Source of the DNA: Oscillospiraceae bacterium | Lineage (GTDB): Bacteria; Bacillota; Clostridia; Oscillospirales; CAG-272 | DNA length: 55,389 nucleotides | Direction: 5' to 3' | Assembly: GCA_015063905.1 (NCBI GenBank) | Contig: SVTF01000013.1 | Location: forward strand, 1 to 55,389 | Part shown: positions 28,364 to 35,580 of the stretch, piece by piece | Layout: the number at the start of each line of letters is the position of its first letter | Numbering within the stretch: the first letter of the stretch is position 1 | Position numbers and translations under genes: made by a program | The notes under the pieces: generated by a model | What the model saw: only the letters and a program-made list of their open reading frames with translations | What the model was told of the DNA's origin: nothing | Databases searched by the model: none

Positions 28364-28383
28364 TTTTTATTTCCTTTCGCACG

Positions 28384-29154
28384 TTAAATAAATGCTTTTC
28401 CACCGTCAATGTGAAGATTCTCGGCGGTGATATATCTGCCCGCGTCGCTTGCCAGCAGTAAAGCCGCGCCAACGCAATCGTTCGGTTGACCGATAAATCC
28501 GGTCGGTATATCTTTTTTTACCTTTTCATAATATTTGGGGTCGCTGAGCACCTCGGCGTTTCTGTCGGTGTGTATAGTTCCCACGGACAGATTGTTTACC
28601 GTGATGTTCTTGTCCGCCAACTGTCCCGCGAGGCTCTGCACTACGTTTCTCATAGCGCTCTTGTTTGCCGAATATATCAGCATGTCGGGGTGTGGCTTTT
28701 CCTGCTGTGTTGAGCCTACCGTGATTATTCTTCCCCAGCCGCTATTCAGCATATATGGCACGGCGGCTTGAATAAGCTTTATTCCCGAGAAGAAATTGAC
28801 CTCGGTCTGAAGCCTCATCTCCTCGTCGGTGATCTCTCTCCAGGGTTTTCGGATCTGAACGGATACGTTGCTGACGAGCACGTCCAATCCTCCGAGCGCC
28901 TCTGCCGCTTCGGTTACGATCCTTTGCGGCGCGGACGGATCGGAAAGATCTCCGCACACGATCACCGCCTCGGCTCCGAGCGCTTCAAGGCTTCGCTTTG
29001 CTTCTGCGAGCTTTTCGGTCATACGCGTTCCGTGTATTGCAACGCTGCAGCCGTTTTTTGCGAATCCCTCTGCCATAGCGTAGCCGATTCCGCGGGACGA
29101 GCCCGTGATCAGCACCTTTTTGCCCTTAAGGGAGGGTATTGTCATATCTTGCAT
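28384..29154 (-). CDS. Short-chain dehydrogenase (KduD/gluconate 5-dehydrogenase type)
   Basis: NAD(P)-dependent SDR, 256 residues. Cofactor motif TGSSRGIGYAMA near residues 15-26, NVS at the NNAG position, catalytic Ser in ITVGSTQQ and catalytic YSANK. Within this operon it may interconvert a keto-deoxy sugar acid (KduD-like) or reduce fructuronate to mannonate in place of UxuB, which is missing from the window. Start MQDMTIPSLKG has GAGGTG 7 nt upstream; the open frame extends 15 codons further without a ribosome site. The substrate assignment is inference. Confidence 0.85.
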   Translation of the reverse strand: MQDMTIPSLKGKKVLITGSSRGIGYAMAEGFAKNGCSVAIHGTRMTEKLAEAKRSLEALGAEAVIVCGDLSDPSAPQRIVTEAAEALGGLDVLVSNVSVQIRKPWREITDEEMRLQTEVNFFSGIKLIQAAVPYMLNSGWGRIITVGSTQQEKPHPDMLIYSANKSAMRNVVQSLAGQLADKNITVNNLSVGTIHTDRNAEVLSDPKYYEKVKKDIPTGFIGQPNDCVGAALLLASDAGRYITAENLHIDGGKAFI

Positions 29155-29173
29155 ACAAAACACCTCGCAATTC

Positions 29174-30142
29174 TTATTTTCTGACGACGTGGAAGGCAAA
29201 ACCGCCTATCTCTTCTTCAAGATACGCCGAAACAAGCCCCTTTTCATCGCGGTTGATGCTGCTCTCGTTTATCTTGTATCCGTTTTTCTCAAAGTACGCA
29301 AGCGCACGCGCAACGGAACGAGTCTTGAAGCCGACGTGTCCCTTCGTGCCGTAAAACGGAACCTTCATAAGCTCGACGCATCCGCCGACCATCGCTCCCT
29401 TCTCCCCGTCCTTGACGCCAAGGCGGAATATCTGCGAAACCCTTTCGATGTTTTTATACGCTTGCTCGGCACTGTCGTGATTTATGCCCACGTGCGCAAG
29501 CTCAAAGCCGAGAGAAATATCCATCGCTTTTTTGCACGCCGCGGTGATCGCCTCGAAGTCCCCGCGCTTTACCTGATCTGCGTTTGCCATAAAGCTTCCT
29601 CCACAGGCAAGTATCTTGTCGCTCGACAAATACTCTCCGAGATTATCAAAGGTAATTCCTCCCGTGGGAACGAATCTGACCTTGGGGAACGGTCCCGACA
29701 AAAGCTTTATTGCCGCCATACCGCCCGAAAGTTCTGCGGGGAAAAATTTAAGCGTGGTAAGTCCTTTCTTGACCGCCGCCTGCATCTCTGTCGGCGTACA
29801 GCATCCGGGAACGATGAGGATCCCTCTTTCAAGGCAATAGTCGACGACCTCCTCGTCAAATCCGGGAGAAACGACGAAATCCGCGCCCGCCGCAATGGCA
29901 CGCTCCGCGTCTGACACGCTAAGCACGGTGCCTGCGCCAACTATAAACTCGGGATACGCTTGCTTAATTATCCTGACGGAATCAAGCGCGCTCTCGTTTC
30001 TGAGCGTTATCTCGAGAGCCGTCATTCCGCCGTTGATAAGTGCTTTGGCAAGCGGCTCGGCAAGCTCGGGCTTTGGTACGTTTATTACGGGCAGAACTCC
30101 CGTTGAAGCAATTGCGTCATTGATGGTTTTTACGTCAAGCAT
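29174..30142 (-). CDS. eda: KDPG aldolase fused to a VOC-like domain
   Basis: 322 residues. The first ~208 form a KDPG/KHG aldolase: Glu44 in ALEITLRNE and the Schiff-base Lys132 in TLKFFPAELSGG. It cleaves KDPG to pyruvate and glyceraldehyde-3-phosphate. The last ~110 residues (from ELAHVGINHDSAEQAYKN onward) look like a glyoxalase/VOC half-barrel, with GTKGHVGFKTRSVARALAYF and GGFAFHVV. Eda is normally about 205-215 residues, so this is a domain fusion of unknown purpose. It is the first catabolic gene after lacI, with ribosome site AAGGAGA. Confidence 0.9.
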   Translation of the reverse strand: MLDVKTINDAIASTGVLPVINVPKPELAEPLAKALINGGMTALEITLRNESALDSVRIIKQAYPEFIVGAGTVLSVSDAERAIAAGADFVVSPGFDEEVVDYCLERGILIVPGCCTPTEMQAAVKKGLTTLKFFPAELSGGMAAIKLLSGPFPKVRFVPTGGITFDNLGEYLSSDKILACGGSFMANADQVKRGDFEAITAACKKAMDISLGFELAHVGINHDSAEQAYKNIERVSQIFRLGVKDGEKGAMVGGCVELMKVPFYGTKGHVGFKTRSVARALAYFEKNGYKINESSINRDEKGLVSAYLEEEIGGFAFHVVRK

Positions 30143-30203
30143 GGCTTTCTCCTTTTTTGTCTTAATGTAAACGTGTAATTTTTATCATAAATGTGCGGTC
30201 TTC

Positions 30204-31178
30204 TTATCTCGTGGTCTCAAGAAGTCTCAGCTGGCAATCGGGGAAGATATGCTCGGGTGTTTCTTCGCCCGCTATCTTTGCGATCAGCTTTTCCGCGGCG
30301 GCTACACCCATTTCGCGCGAGGGTAAAACGACCGTGCTGAGCGACGGATTGACGAATTCCGAATACACCTCGGTGTTTGCGGCGATAAGCTCAAGGTCGC
30401 GCGGCACGCTTGTTCCCTGCTTTTCCGCCGCCCTCAACAGCGTGATCGCCCCTGCGGATTTATATACTACCGCCGCCTTGATGGATGCAAGCCTTTGTTC
30501 TATTTCGTCCATATAGCATACGTCTGTTGCAAAACCCAGCTCCTCCGATGCGCGTAAGTATCCGCTCATACGGTCGCGGTCTCCGAAATTCATGGAGCGC
30601 GGGGCTATATACGTTATTTTTTCATAACCTTTTTTGGCAAAATATCGGCAGGCACACATCGCTGTTGAAGCATAATCGATGTTAATGATGTTTTCATTGT
30701 ATCCGTCAACGGGGTCTCCTATCGCCGAGAACGGAACATCGTGCTTTACGAGCGCATCGAGGTGCTTTTTTATGTCGTAAGTGTTGCGATCGATGGGCAA
30801 TATCAGTATAACGCCGTCTATCATGCGGTCAAGATAATATCTTATGTATTCAAGCTCTGACGTATCGGGATCTGCCTGATATATTACGGTGTTATAGCCG
30901 CGCTTTTTTGCCGCACTCATAATGCCCTGCAAAAAATGCTCATATACAAAGCTGTGATCCCAGAAGGATATGATTCCAAGAGTATTTGACTTGCCCTTTC
31001 GGAGCGTCGCGGCGGTGCGGTTGGGCACGTATCCGAGTGCTTTTACCGCTTCAAATACACGTTTGCGCGTCGCTTCCGATATCACGGGCTTTTCGGCTCC
31101 GTTAAGCACGTACGACACCACGGATATGCTTACACCCGCATGCTGCGCAACGTCTTTAATGGTCACTCTTTTCGTCAT
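30204..31178 (-). CDS. LacI-family repressor of the hexuronate operon
   Basis: 324-residue transcription regulator. N-terminal helix-turn-helix TIKDVAQHAGVSISVVSYVL with hinge YVPNRTAATLRKG; the rest is a periplasmic-binding-protein-like effector domain (KSNTLGIISFWDHSFVYEHF). It heads the operon, so it is cotranscribed with the genes it probably controls. A perfect 22-bp palindrome at 31206-31227 with the LacI-type centre AAACGTTT lies just downstream of its promoter, indicating autorepression. KDG, KDPG or a uronate is the likely inducer (inference). Ribosome site GGGAG. Confidence 0.92.
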   Translation of the reverse strand: MTKRVTIKDVAQHAGVSISVVSYVLNGAEKPVISEATRKRVFEAVKALGYVPNRTAATLRKGKSNTLGIISFWDHSFVYEHFLQGIMSAAKKRGYNTVIYQADPDTSELEYIRYYLDRMIDGVILILPIDRNTYDIKKHLDALVKHDVPFSAIGDPVDGYNENIINIDYASTAMCACRYFAKKGYEKITYIAPRSMNFGDRDRMSGYLRASEELGFATDVCYMDEIEQRLASIKAAVVYKSAGAITLLRAAEKQGTSVPRDLELIAANTEVYSEFVNPSLSTVVLPSREMGVAAAEKLIAKIAGEETPEHIFPDCQLRLLETTR

Positions 31179-31205
31179 ATTTCTTCTCCCTTGCCGATTT
31201 TAACG

Positions 31206-31227
31206 TCAACAGAAACGTTTCTGTTGA
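31206..31227 (-). promoter_or_regulatory. LacI-type operator
   Basis: Perfect 22-bp palindrome, half site TCAACAGAAAC, centred on CG. It covers about +6 to +27 of the transcript from the promoter at 31240-31268, an ideal place for repression. Confidence 0.85.
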
Positions 31228-31239
31228 TTTTCTGATTTA

Positions 31240-31268
31240 ATTTTATCACCCCAAAAATACGTTGTCAA
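31240..31268 (-). promoter_or_regulatory. Promoter of the hexuronate operon
   Basis: Minus-strand TTGACA (31268-31263), 17-nt spacer, TAAAAT (31245-31240) preceded by TGA. It drives lacI and, by read-through, the six catabolic genes. Confidence 0.85.
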
Positions 31269-31424
31269 GAATATCTCGATACAATTTACATCTTGTTCAT
31301 AAAAAGAGGTGTCAACACTTTTTTGTGTTGCTTTGTTTTGATTGTATCATATTGCGGCGTGACGGTCAATGCTCTGACGTGCTAAAAGCAAATTAAAGCA
31401 AGATTTTTATATTGCCCAAAGCAA

Positions 31425-31461
31425 AGCTCCCCGAGCCGCAAAATTTGCGGCTCGGGGAGCT
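31425..31461 (-). terminator. Long GC-rich hairpin after the XRE gene
   Basis: Inverted repeat with 17-18-bp arms, AGCTCCCCGAGCCGCAAA and its complement, almost no spacer. It is followed on the minus strand by TTTGCTTT. Probable terminator of the XRE transcript, 25 nt after its stop; the T tract is weak. Confidence 0.7.
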
Positions 31462-31486
31462 GAGGTATCGCTTATTGACTTGCAGT

Positions 31487-31702
31487 TTATGTCTGATCCA
31501 CCCCTAAAAGCTCTGGAAGAGACAGACCTATCGCCCCTGCCAGCTCATCGAGAATGGATATGTCGGGGCAGGCTATTCCCCGCTCCCACTTGGATACCGC
31601 CTGCGCAGATACGCCCACCCTTGCGGCGAGCTCTCTCTGCGTCAGACCCTTTTCGCGTCTGGCATCGGCTATGCGCTGTGCCAGCTTACTTGTGTTTATC
31701 AT
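31487..31702 (-). CDS. Small XRE-family DNA-binding protein
   Basis: 71-residue Cro/C1-type regulator consisting almost only of the helix-turn-helix domain: KGLTQRELAARVGVSAQAVS then KWERGIACPDISILDELAGA. No effector domain. Ribosome site AAGGAG lies 8 nt upstream. It is transcribed from a perfect sigma-A promoter at 31936-31964, giving an unusually long leader of about 225 nt that holds two possible micro-ORFs (31789-31869 and 31718-31777). Target unknown; such proteins often regulate their own operon or a neighbour, here the divergent CHAP gene. Confidence 0.85.
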   Translation of the reverse strand: MINTSKLAQRIADARREKGLTQRELAARVGVSAQAVSKWERGIACPDISILDELAGAIGLSLPELLGVDQT

Positions 31703-31717
31703 TGCTAACTCCTTGCG

Positions 31718-31777
31718 TCATAGTGTGAATGAGTCACTGCAACCCCTCATTCCGACAAGACTCGCCGCAAAGAGCAT
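31718..31777 (-). CDS. Possible micro-ORF of 19 codons in the XRE leader
   Basis: Reads MLFAASLVGMRGCSDSFTL, ending 15 nt before the xre start. A GGAGGGAG stretch is upstream but about 18 nt away, too far for a good ribosome site. It is hydrophobic with one cysteine, in the style of signalling or leader peptides. Weak evidence; it could be chance. Confidence 0.25.
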   Translation of the reverse strand: MLFAASLVGMRGCSDSFTL

Positions 31778-31788
31778 GGAAAGATGCG

Positions 31789-31869
31789 TTATGCTCCCTC
31801 CAAGACCTGCTCCGAGGCGAGTTTGCAGTTGTGTGCGCCAAGCGCGAATAATTTAACCTTTAATAACAC
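31789..31869 (-). CDS. Possible leader peptide of 26 codons in the XRE leader
   Basis: GTG start with AGGAGG 8 nt upstream. The peptide begins (as M)LLKVKLFALGAHNCK and ends EQVLEGA. It is the first start site after the promoter at 31936-31964. Good ribosome site and position, but too short for coding statistics. Confidence 0.4.
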   Translation of the reverse strand: MLLKVKLFALGAHNCKLASEQVLEGA

Positions 31870-31935
31870 TGTTTTCGCCTCCTATTCCTCAAGATTTCGT
31901 CACATCGGCGGTCTATACCGACAAACGATATATCT

Positions 31936-31964
31936 ATTATAAACTTTCTGTCATTTTTTGTCAA
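31936..31964 (-). promoter_or_regulatory. Perfect-consensus promoter of the XRE transcript
   Basis: Minus-strand TTGACA (31964-31959), exactly 17 nt, TATAAT (31941-31936). Confidence 0.85.
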
Positions 31965-32106
31965 TAAACTGTAAGTTGAATAATTATATTTGTTATTTCA
32001 GCTCTTGTGGTGAATATTTGCGGACAAGCATTCATAAGCTTTGATAAAAGTGGAGAACAAATATAGAAAAAACGGGTTTTTTTGGCAAAAAACGGCAATT
32101 GATTCC

Positions 32107-32135
32107 TTGACACATTTTGGCAGGTATGGTATAAT
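32107..32135 (+). promoter_or_regulatory. Perfect-consensus promoter of the CHAP gene
   Basis: TTGACA (32107-32112), 17-nt spacer, TATAAT (32130-32135), with TGG at the extended -10. It places the CHAP start codon downstream of 32142. Confidence 0.88.
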
Positions 32136-32175
32136 CTATTATAAGCATTTATATGCAATCTTTGCATGGGGGACG

Positions 32176-33753
32176 GTGAGGCATACGGTAAAAACGTTTA
32201 TGAAATTATCCATGGCGCTTTGTGCCGTGTTGACAGTGGCGATACTGTTTGCCTCCGGTCTTGCACAAGGCGGTGGGCTTGTCCTTACCGCGTCTGCCGC
32301 TGAGCCCACGTATGATATGTCGGACGAATATAAGTCGGGTAAGTTTTATAAAAACTTTACCTCTGTTAAGCTTACGGGAGATCAGCGCAAGGACGTAATT
32401 GCCATAGCGCTTTCTCAGCTTGGATATCACGAGGGCGACAGCGAGGCGGATTTTGACGGCAACAGCACCGACGGAGTTCGCGATTTTGTGGAATATAACG
32501 TGCTTGCGGGCAAGTATGATAACGGGCAAGGCAACGGAATAAGCTACGGATATTATTGGTGTGCCTCCTTTGTCAACTGGTGCATGCGCCAGGCGGGTGT
32601 TTCCGAAACTGCTTCGGCAGGAGCCGAAATAAGCTGCCAGAGATGGATAGCGTCGTGCAGCTCGGCGGGGATATACAAAAGCCGCGGCTCATACGTTCCG
32701 CAATCGGGAGATATGGTATTTTTCAGAGATATCGGAAGCGCGGTTTCTGCGACTCACGTGGGGCTTGTGCTCTATACCGAGGGCGGAAAGGTACATACCG
32801 TTGAGGGCAACACCTCGTTTACCAACGATTATTCGAGTGACGGAGAGTACGTTGCCATCAAGAGCTATGATATGGACAGCGACTACATAGTCGGTTACGC
32901 GGCACCCAAATACAACGCGGAGAAATCGTATAACCGCGTGGATCATTCGGGTGGCTTCAAGACAACGGGACAGTATATTCCTCACGGCAGGGTGGAGGTG
33001 TATGCGGACCAAGCGATGACGCAAGCTATCGGAGAAATAGACGCGTTCACGCTTTTTGACGTGATCGAAGTCGGCGGTAACACGCTCAATGTAAATGCCA
33101 CGGTTTTGGGCAATTCCGCTTCGGGATATATTTCCGCGGGCGCGGACGTCGTTCAAGTCACCTCGCTCCAGAAATTCTATAGAATCGAATATCTCGATGC
33201 TGACGGAGATGCCATATTTGCTCCGCAGCTAAGGCTTGAGGATCAAAAAAAGAAGACGTATTCAAACGCGCCTGTAAGAGATGATTGCGGCTTTGTCGGT
33301 TGGGAATATATCTCGGGGCAGCAAAAGATAATTTTGGCACCCGGAGACGAGCTGCCCGCGGCAAATGAGGATATTTCCCTTGTAGCCGTGTTTGACAGCA
33401 ATTTCTATCTCGTGTCATTTCAGAATCCCGATAAAACGCTGATATCGCAGTCGTTTGGATATTACGGAACTCCGATAGAGGTTCCACTGGACTTGACGGT
33501 TCCCGAGGGATACGTGTTTATTGGCTGGGACGCAGAGGTCAGCGATATTATTATGACAAACGCCACGTATACAGCCGTATTTGTAACGCAGGCGGAATAT
33601 GAATCCATGATGTCCGAGGGTGAAAGCAGAGCCGAGAGCGCCACAGCACCCGCGGCCGCGCAGACGGGATGTGCCGCTACCTTTACCGCTATTCACGGCG
33701 TTTTAGCGGCAGCTCTTATTGCCGCGGGGGTCGCATTCAGAAAGAAAAAATAA
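32176..33753 (+). CDS. Secreted CHAP-domain protein with B-repeat-like modules
   Basis: Exported peptidoglycan hydrolase-like protein, 525 residues from a GTG start (GGGGGA just upstream); ATG at 32200 is an alternative. Any earlier start would precede the promoter. It has a signal peptide of about 40 residues ending TASAAEP. A CHAP domain spans about 60-225, with catalytic Cys129 (YYWCASFVNWC), His194 (SATHVGLVLY) and Asn212 (VEGNTSF). Next come an SH3-like segment (GRVEVYADQAM) and two InlB B-repeat-like modules (YRIEYLDADG... and YLVSFQNPDK...). A C-terminal hydrophobic helix with FRKKK anchors it in the membrane. It probably cleaves cell-wall peptides. Confidence 0.85.
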   Translation: MRHTVKTFMKLSMALCAVLTVAILFASGLAQGGGLVLTASAAEPTYDMSDEYKSGKFYKNFTSVKLTGDQRKDVIAIALSQLGYHEGDSEADFDGNSTDGVRDFVEYNVLAGKYDNGQGNGISYGYYWCASFVNWCMRQAGVSETASAGAEISCQRWIASCSSAGIYKSRGSYVPQSGDMVFFRDIGSAVSATHVGLVLYTEGGKVHTVEGNTSFTNDYSSDGEYVAIKSYDMDSDYIVGYAAPKYNAEKSYNRVDHSGGFKTTGQYIPHGRVEVYADQAMTQAIGEIDAFTLFDVIEVGGNTLNVNATVLGNSASGYISAGADVVQVTSLQKFYRIEYLDADGDAIFAPQLRLEDQKKKTYSNAPVRDDCGFVGWEYISGQQKIILAPGDELPAANEDISLVAVFDSNFYLVSFQNPDKTLISQSFGYYGTPIEVPLDLTVPEGYVFIGWDAEVSDIIMTNATYTAVFVTQAEYESMMSEGESRAESATAPAAAQTGCAATFTAIHGVLAAALIAAGVAFRKKK

Positions 33754-33765
33754 AACACATATCAT

Positions 33766-33803
33766 ATAGCCGATGAGCTTAAAGTCATCGGCTATTATTT
33801 TTT
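33766..33803 (+). terminator. Terminator of the CHAP gene
   Basis: Stem ATAGCCGATGA/TCATCGGCTAT with an 8-nt loop and a T tract. It overlaps the 3' end of the convergent lipase gene. Confidence 0.88.
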
Positions 33804-34414
33804 TCGTATGCCGCAAGCTCACGCAAAATATTTTCCGAGCGATGCGCGTCTATCGCCGTGTATTTGCCCCTCTCTCCGATTTCTATCAAGCTGCCTACGT
33901 GAGAATATCCAAGCACCTTGGGCGGAAGGTGTGTTACCGCGTCGTCGATGTTACGCACCACGCCAAAGCGCTTCCATCTTTGCATAAGCGGGGCGGTGGG
34001 TATTCCCCAGAACACCCGCGGCGCGCCAAACCCCACCCCCTCTATAGAATCTCTTATGTCGGGGCGGTTGAACCACACGTATTCGTGACAAAGCATAGCC
34101 AAGGCTCCGCCGTGCGAATAGCCGACGGTGGTGATTCGGCTTATAGACGGGTCGAGCAACGCGCCCGATATATGCGGCTCTGTCAGCTTCCATAGCTCCA
34201 AAAAGCCTCTGTGCGCGTACCAGATTATTTTGCCTCCGCGCTTGTAGGCTCGCGCCGGAAAGTCGAGGTTGACCTTCCAATCCTCATCGCCGTTTGAGCC
34301 TTCGAAAAACACGTATAGGCTCTCGCCTTGGCGCTTGAGCGCGAAATTTGCATAGCCATAGGCTTGTGGATACGTAACGTTTACACAATCAAAAAACAGA
34401 TCGAATAAGGACAT
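33785..34414 (-). CDS. Class 3 lipase-family hydrolase
   Basis: Alpha/beta-hydrolase of the fungal-lipase (class 3) family, 209 residues, without a signal peptide. Nucleophile elbow GYSHGGALA with Ser100; candidate triad Asp158/159 in VRNIDDAVTHLPP and His173 in YSHVGSL. The N-terminal VFFEGSNGDEDWKVNLDF matches the family's "GT...DW..N" oxyanion segment. It probably acts on an acyl ester; substrate unknown. Ribosome site GGAGGTG. It is 83 nt downstream of the gpsA-like gene and possibly cotranscribed. Its last codons overlap the CHAP terminator. Confidence 0.85.
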   Translation of the reverse strand: MSLFDLFFDCVNVTYPQAYGYANFALKRQGESLYVFFEGSNGDEDWKVNLDFPARAYKRGGKIIWYAHRGFLELWKLTEPHISGALLDPSISRITTVGYSHGGALAMLCHEYVWFNRPDIRDSIEGVGFGAPRVFWGIPTAPLMQRWKRFGVVRNIDDAVTHLPPKVLGYSHVGSLIEIGERGKYTAIDAHRSENILRELAAYEKNNSR

Positions 34415-34497
34415 ACTTCACCTCCGTGTCTTTTTACAGACTATTCAACTCCAAGACAAAGGGTGAAGAAGGCGGAGAGCGCTGCTCTACGCGTTGT

Positions 34498-35463
34498 TTA
34501 TCGATAAAACTCGGTTTTGATGCTTCTGTCGAACAGCGCGCCAAAGGCAACGTCGGGGTCCTTGCCGTTGTAGATGATCTCGTAGACCGTGCGGCAGATG
34601 GGCATGTCTACGCCGTACTGCTCCGAAAGCTCCATTATTGCCTTGGCTGTGTAATATCCCTCGGCGAGCTTTTCAAAGTGCTCGCCCTTGACCAAGGCTT
34701 CACCGAACGCGCGGTTATGACTGAATTTTGAAAAAACGGTTGCCTCGTAGTCGCCAAGATGGCAAAGACCGTATGCGGAAAGCTCGTTTCCGCCCATTTT
34801 GTCAATAAGCCTTGCCACCTCGCGCGTTCCGCGCGACATCAACGCGCCCTTGAGCGTTGAGAGCCCCCTGCCGTCCAGCATGCCCGCCGCAATTCCGATG
34901 ACGTTTTTCGCCGCAGCTCCTATCTCGTTTCCCAGCAGGTCCTCCCCGTAATAAAAGCGTATGAGATCGCTTGAAAAGCTATCTACGAGCAGGTGCTTTA
35001 CGCTCTCGTCATCGCTGTCGATGACCATGCAGTTCGGTATGCCCGCGTAAAACTCCTGAACGTGTCCGGGACCCAGCCATACGGCAATCTTGTTTGAACT
35101 ATCCGTGGCACAGGACACGACCGTGGAAAGCCTGCGCCCTGTGGAGATCTCTATTCCCTTCATGCAAAGCACAAATATTTTATTTTTAAGCTCCAGCGGA
35201 GCTATCTCGTTCATAAAAGCTGACAGTCCCTGCGAGTTTATAGATATTATCACGACGTCAGCGTCTGTAAGACAGTCAAGCGACGAGCAAAGGCGCACGC
35301 TTTGCGGCAAGGTCAACAGATCGTTGCGCCTTTCCGATAAAAACCTCTGCATATTCGCGCTTTCGGCGCGACCGTAAAGCGTGACGTCAAGACCTTTTTT
35401 CTCCGAGAGATACCAAGTTATCAAAGAGCCCCAGCGTCCGCAGCCTACAACACATATCTTCAT
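34498..35463 (-). CDS. gpsA: GpsA-like glycerol-3-phosphate dehydrogenase
   Basis: NAD(P)-dependent dehydrogenase that would make sn-glycerol-3-phosphate for phospholipids, 321 residues. N-terminal Rossmann motif VVGCGRWGSLITWYL. The C-terminal catalytic segment is GNEIGAAAKNVIGIAAGMLD with the conserved Lys, followed by LGDYEATVFSKFSHNRAFG. The latter replaces the usual GLGDL..TC.S..SRNR.FG, so the protein is divergent and could be a paralogue acting on a related substrate. The start is at MKICVVGCG, with GGAGG 7 nt upstream; the longer frame has no ribosome site. Divergently transcribed from the ABC-F gene. Confidence 0.8.
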   Translation of the reverse strand: MKICVVGCGRWGSLITWYLSEKKGLDVTLYGRAESANMQRFLSERRNDLLTLPQSVRLCSSLDCLTDADVVIISINSQGLSAFMNEIAPLELKNKIFVLCMKGIEISTGRRLSTVVSCATDSSNKIAVWLGPGHVQEFYAGIPNCMVIDSDDESVKHLLVDSFSSDLIRFYYGEDLLGNEIGAAAKNVIGIAAGMLDGRGLSTLKGALMSRGTREVARLIDKMGGNELSAYGLCHLGDYEATVFSKFSHNRAFGEALVKGEHFEKLAEGYYTAKAIMELSEQYGVDMPICRTVYEIIYNGKDPDVAFGALFDRSIKTEFYR

Positions 35464-35483
35464 TCTTTTCCTCCGCGTATTTA

Positions 35484-35512
35484 TTGACAAATCAAAGATT
35501 AGATGTTAAAAT
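35484..35512 (+). promoter_or_regulatory. Promoter of the ABC-F gene
   Basis: TTGACA (35484-35489), 17-nt spacer, TAAAAT (35507-35512) with TGT at the extended -10. It lies between divergent genes. Confidence 0.8.
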
Positions 35513-35580
35513 GGATAAGGTATTGCTAGACATTATACAGCATATTTGCAAAAAAGTCAAGTACAAGAGGGGGAGCGGCA

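Noticed and set aside
30143-30203. Second LacI operator between lacI and eda
   Set aside because: TGTAAACGTGTA resembles a half-matching LacI site but is not palindromic and does not match the perfect operator at 31206.
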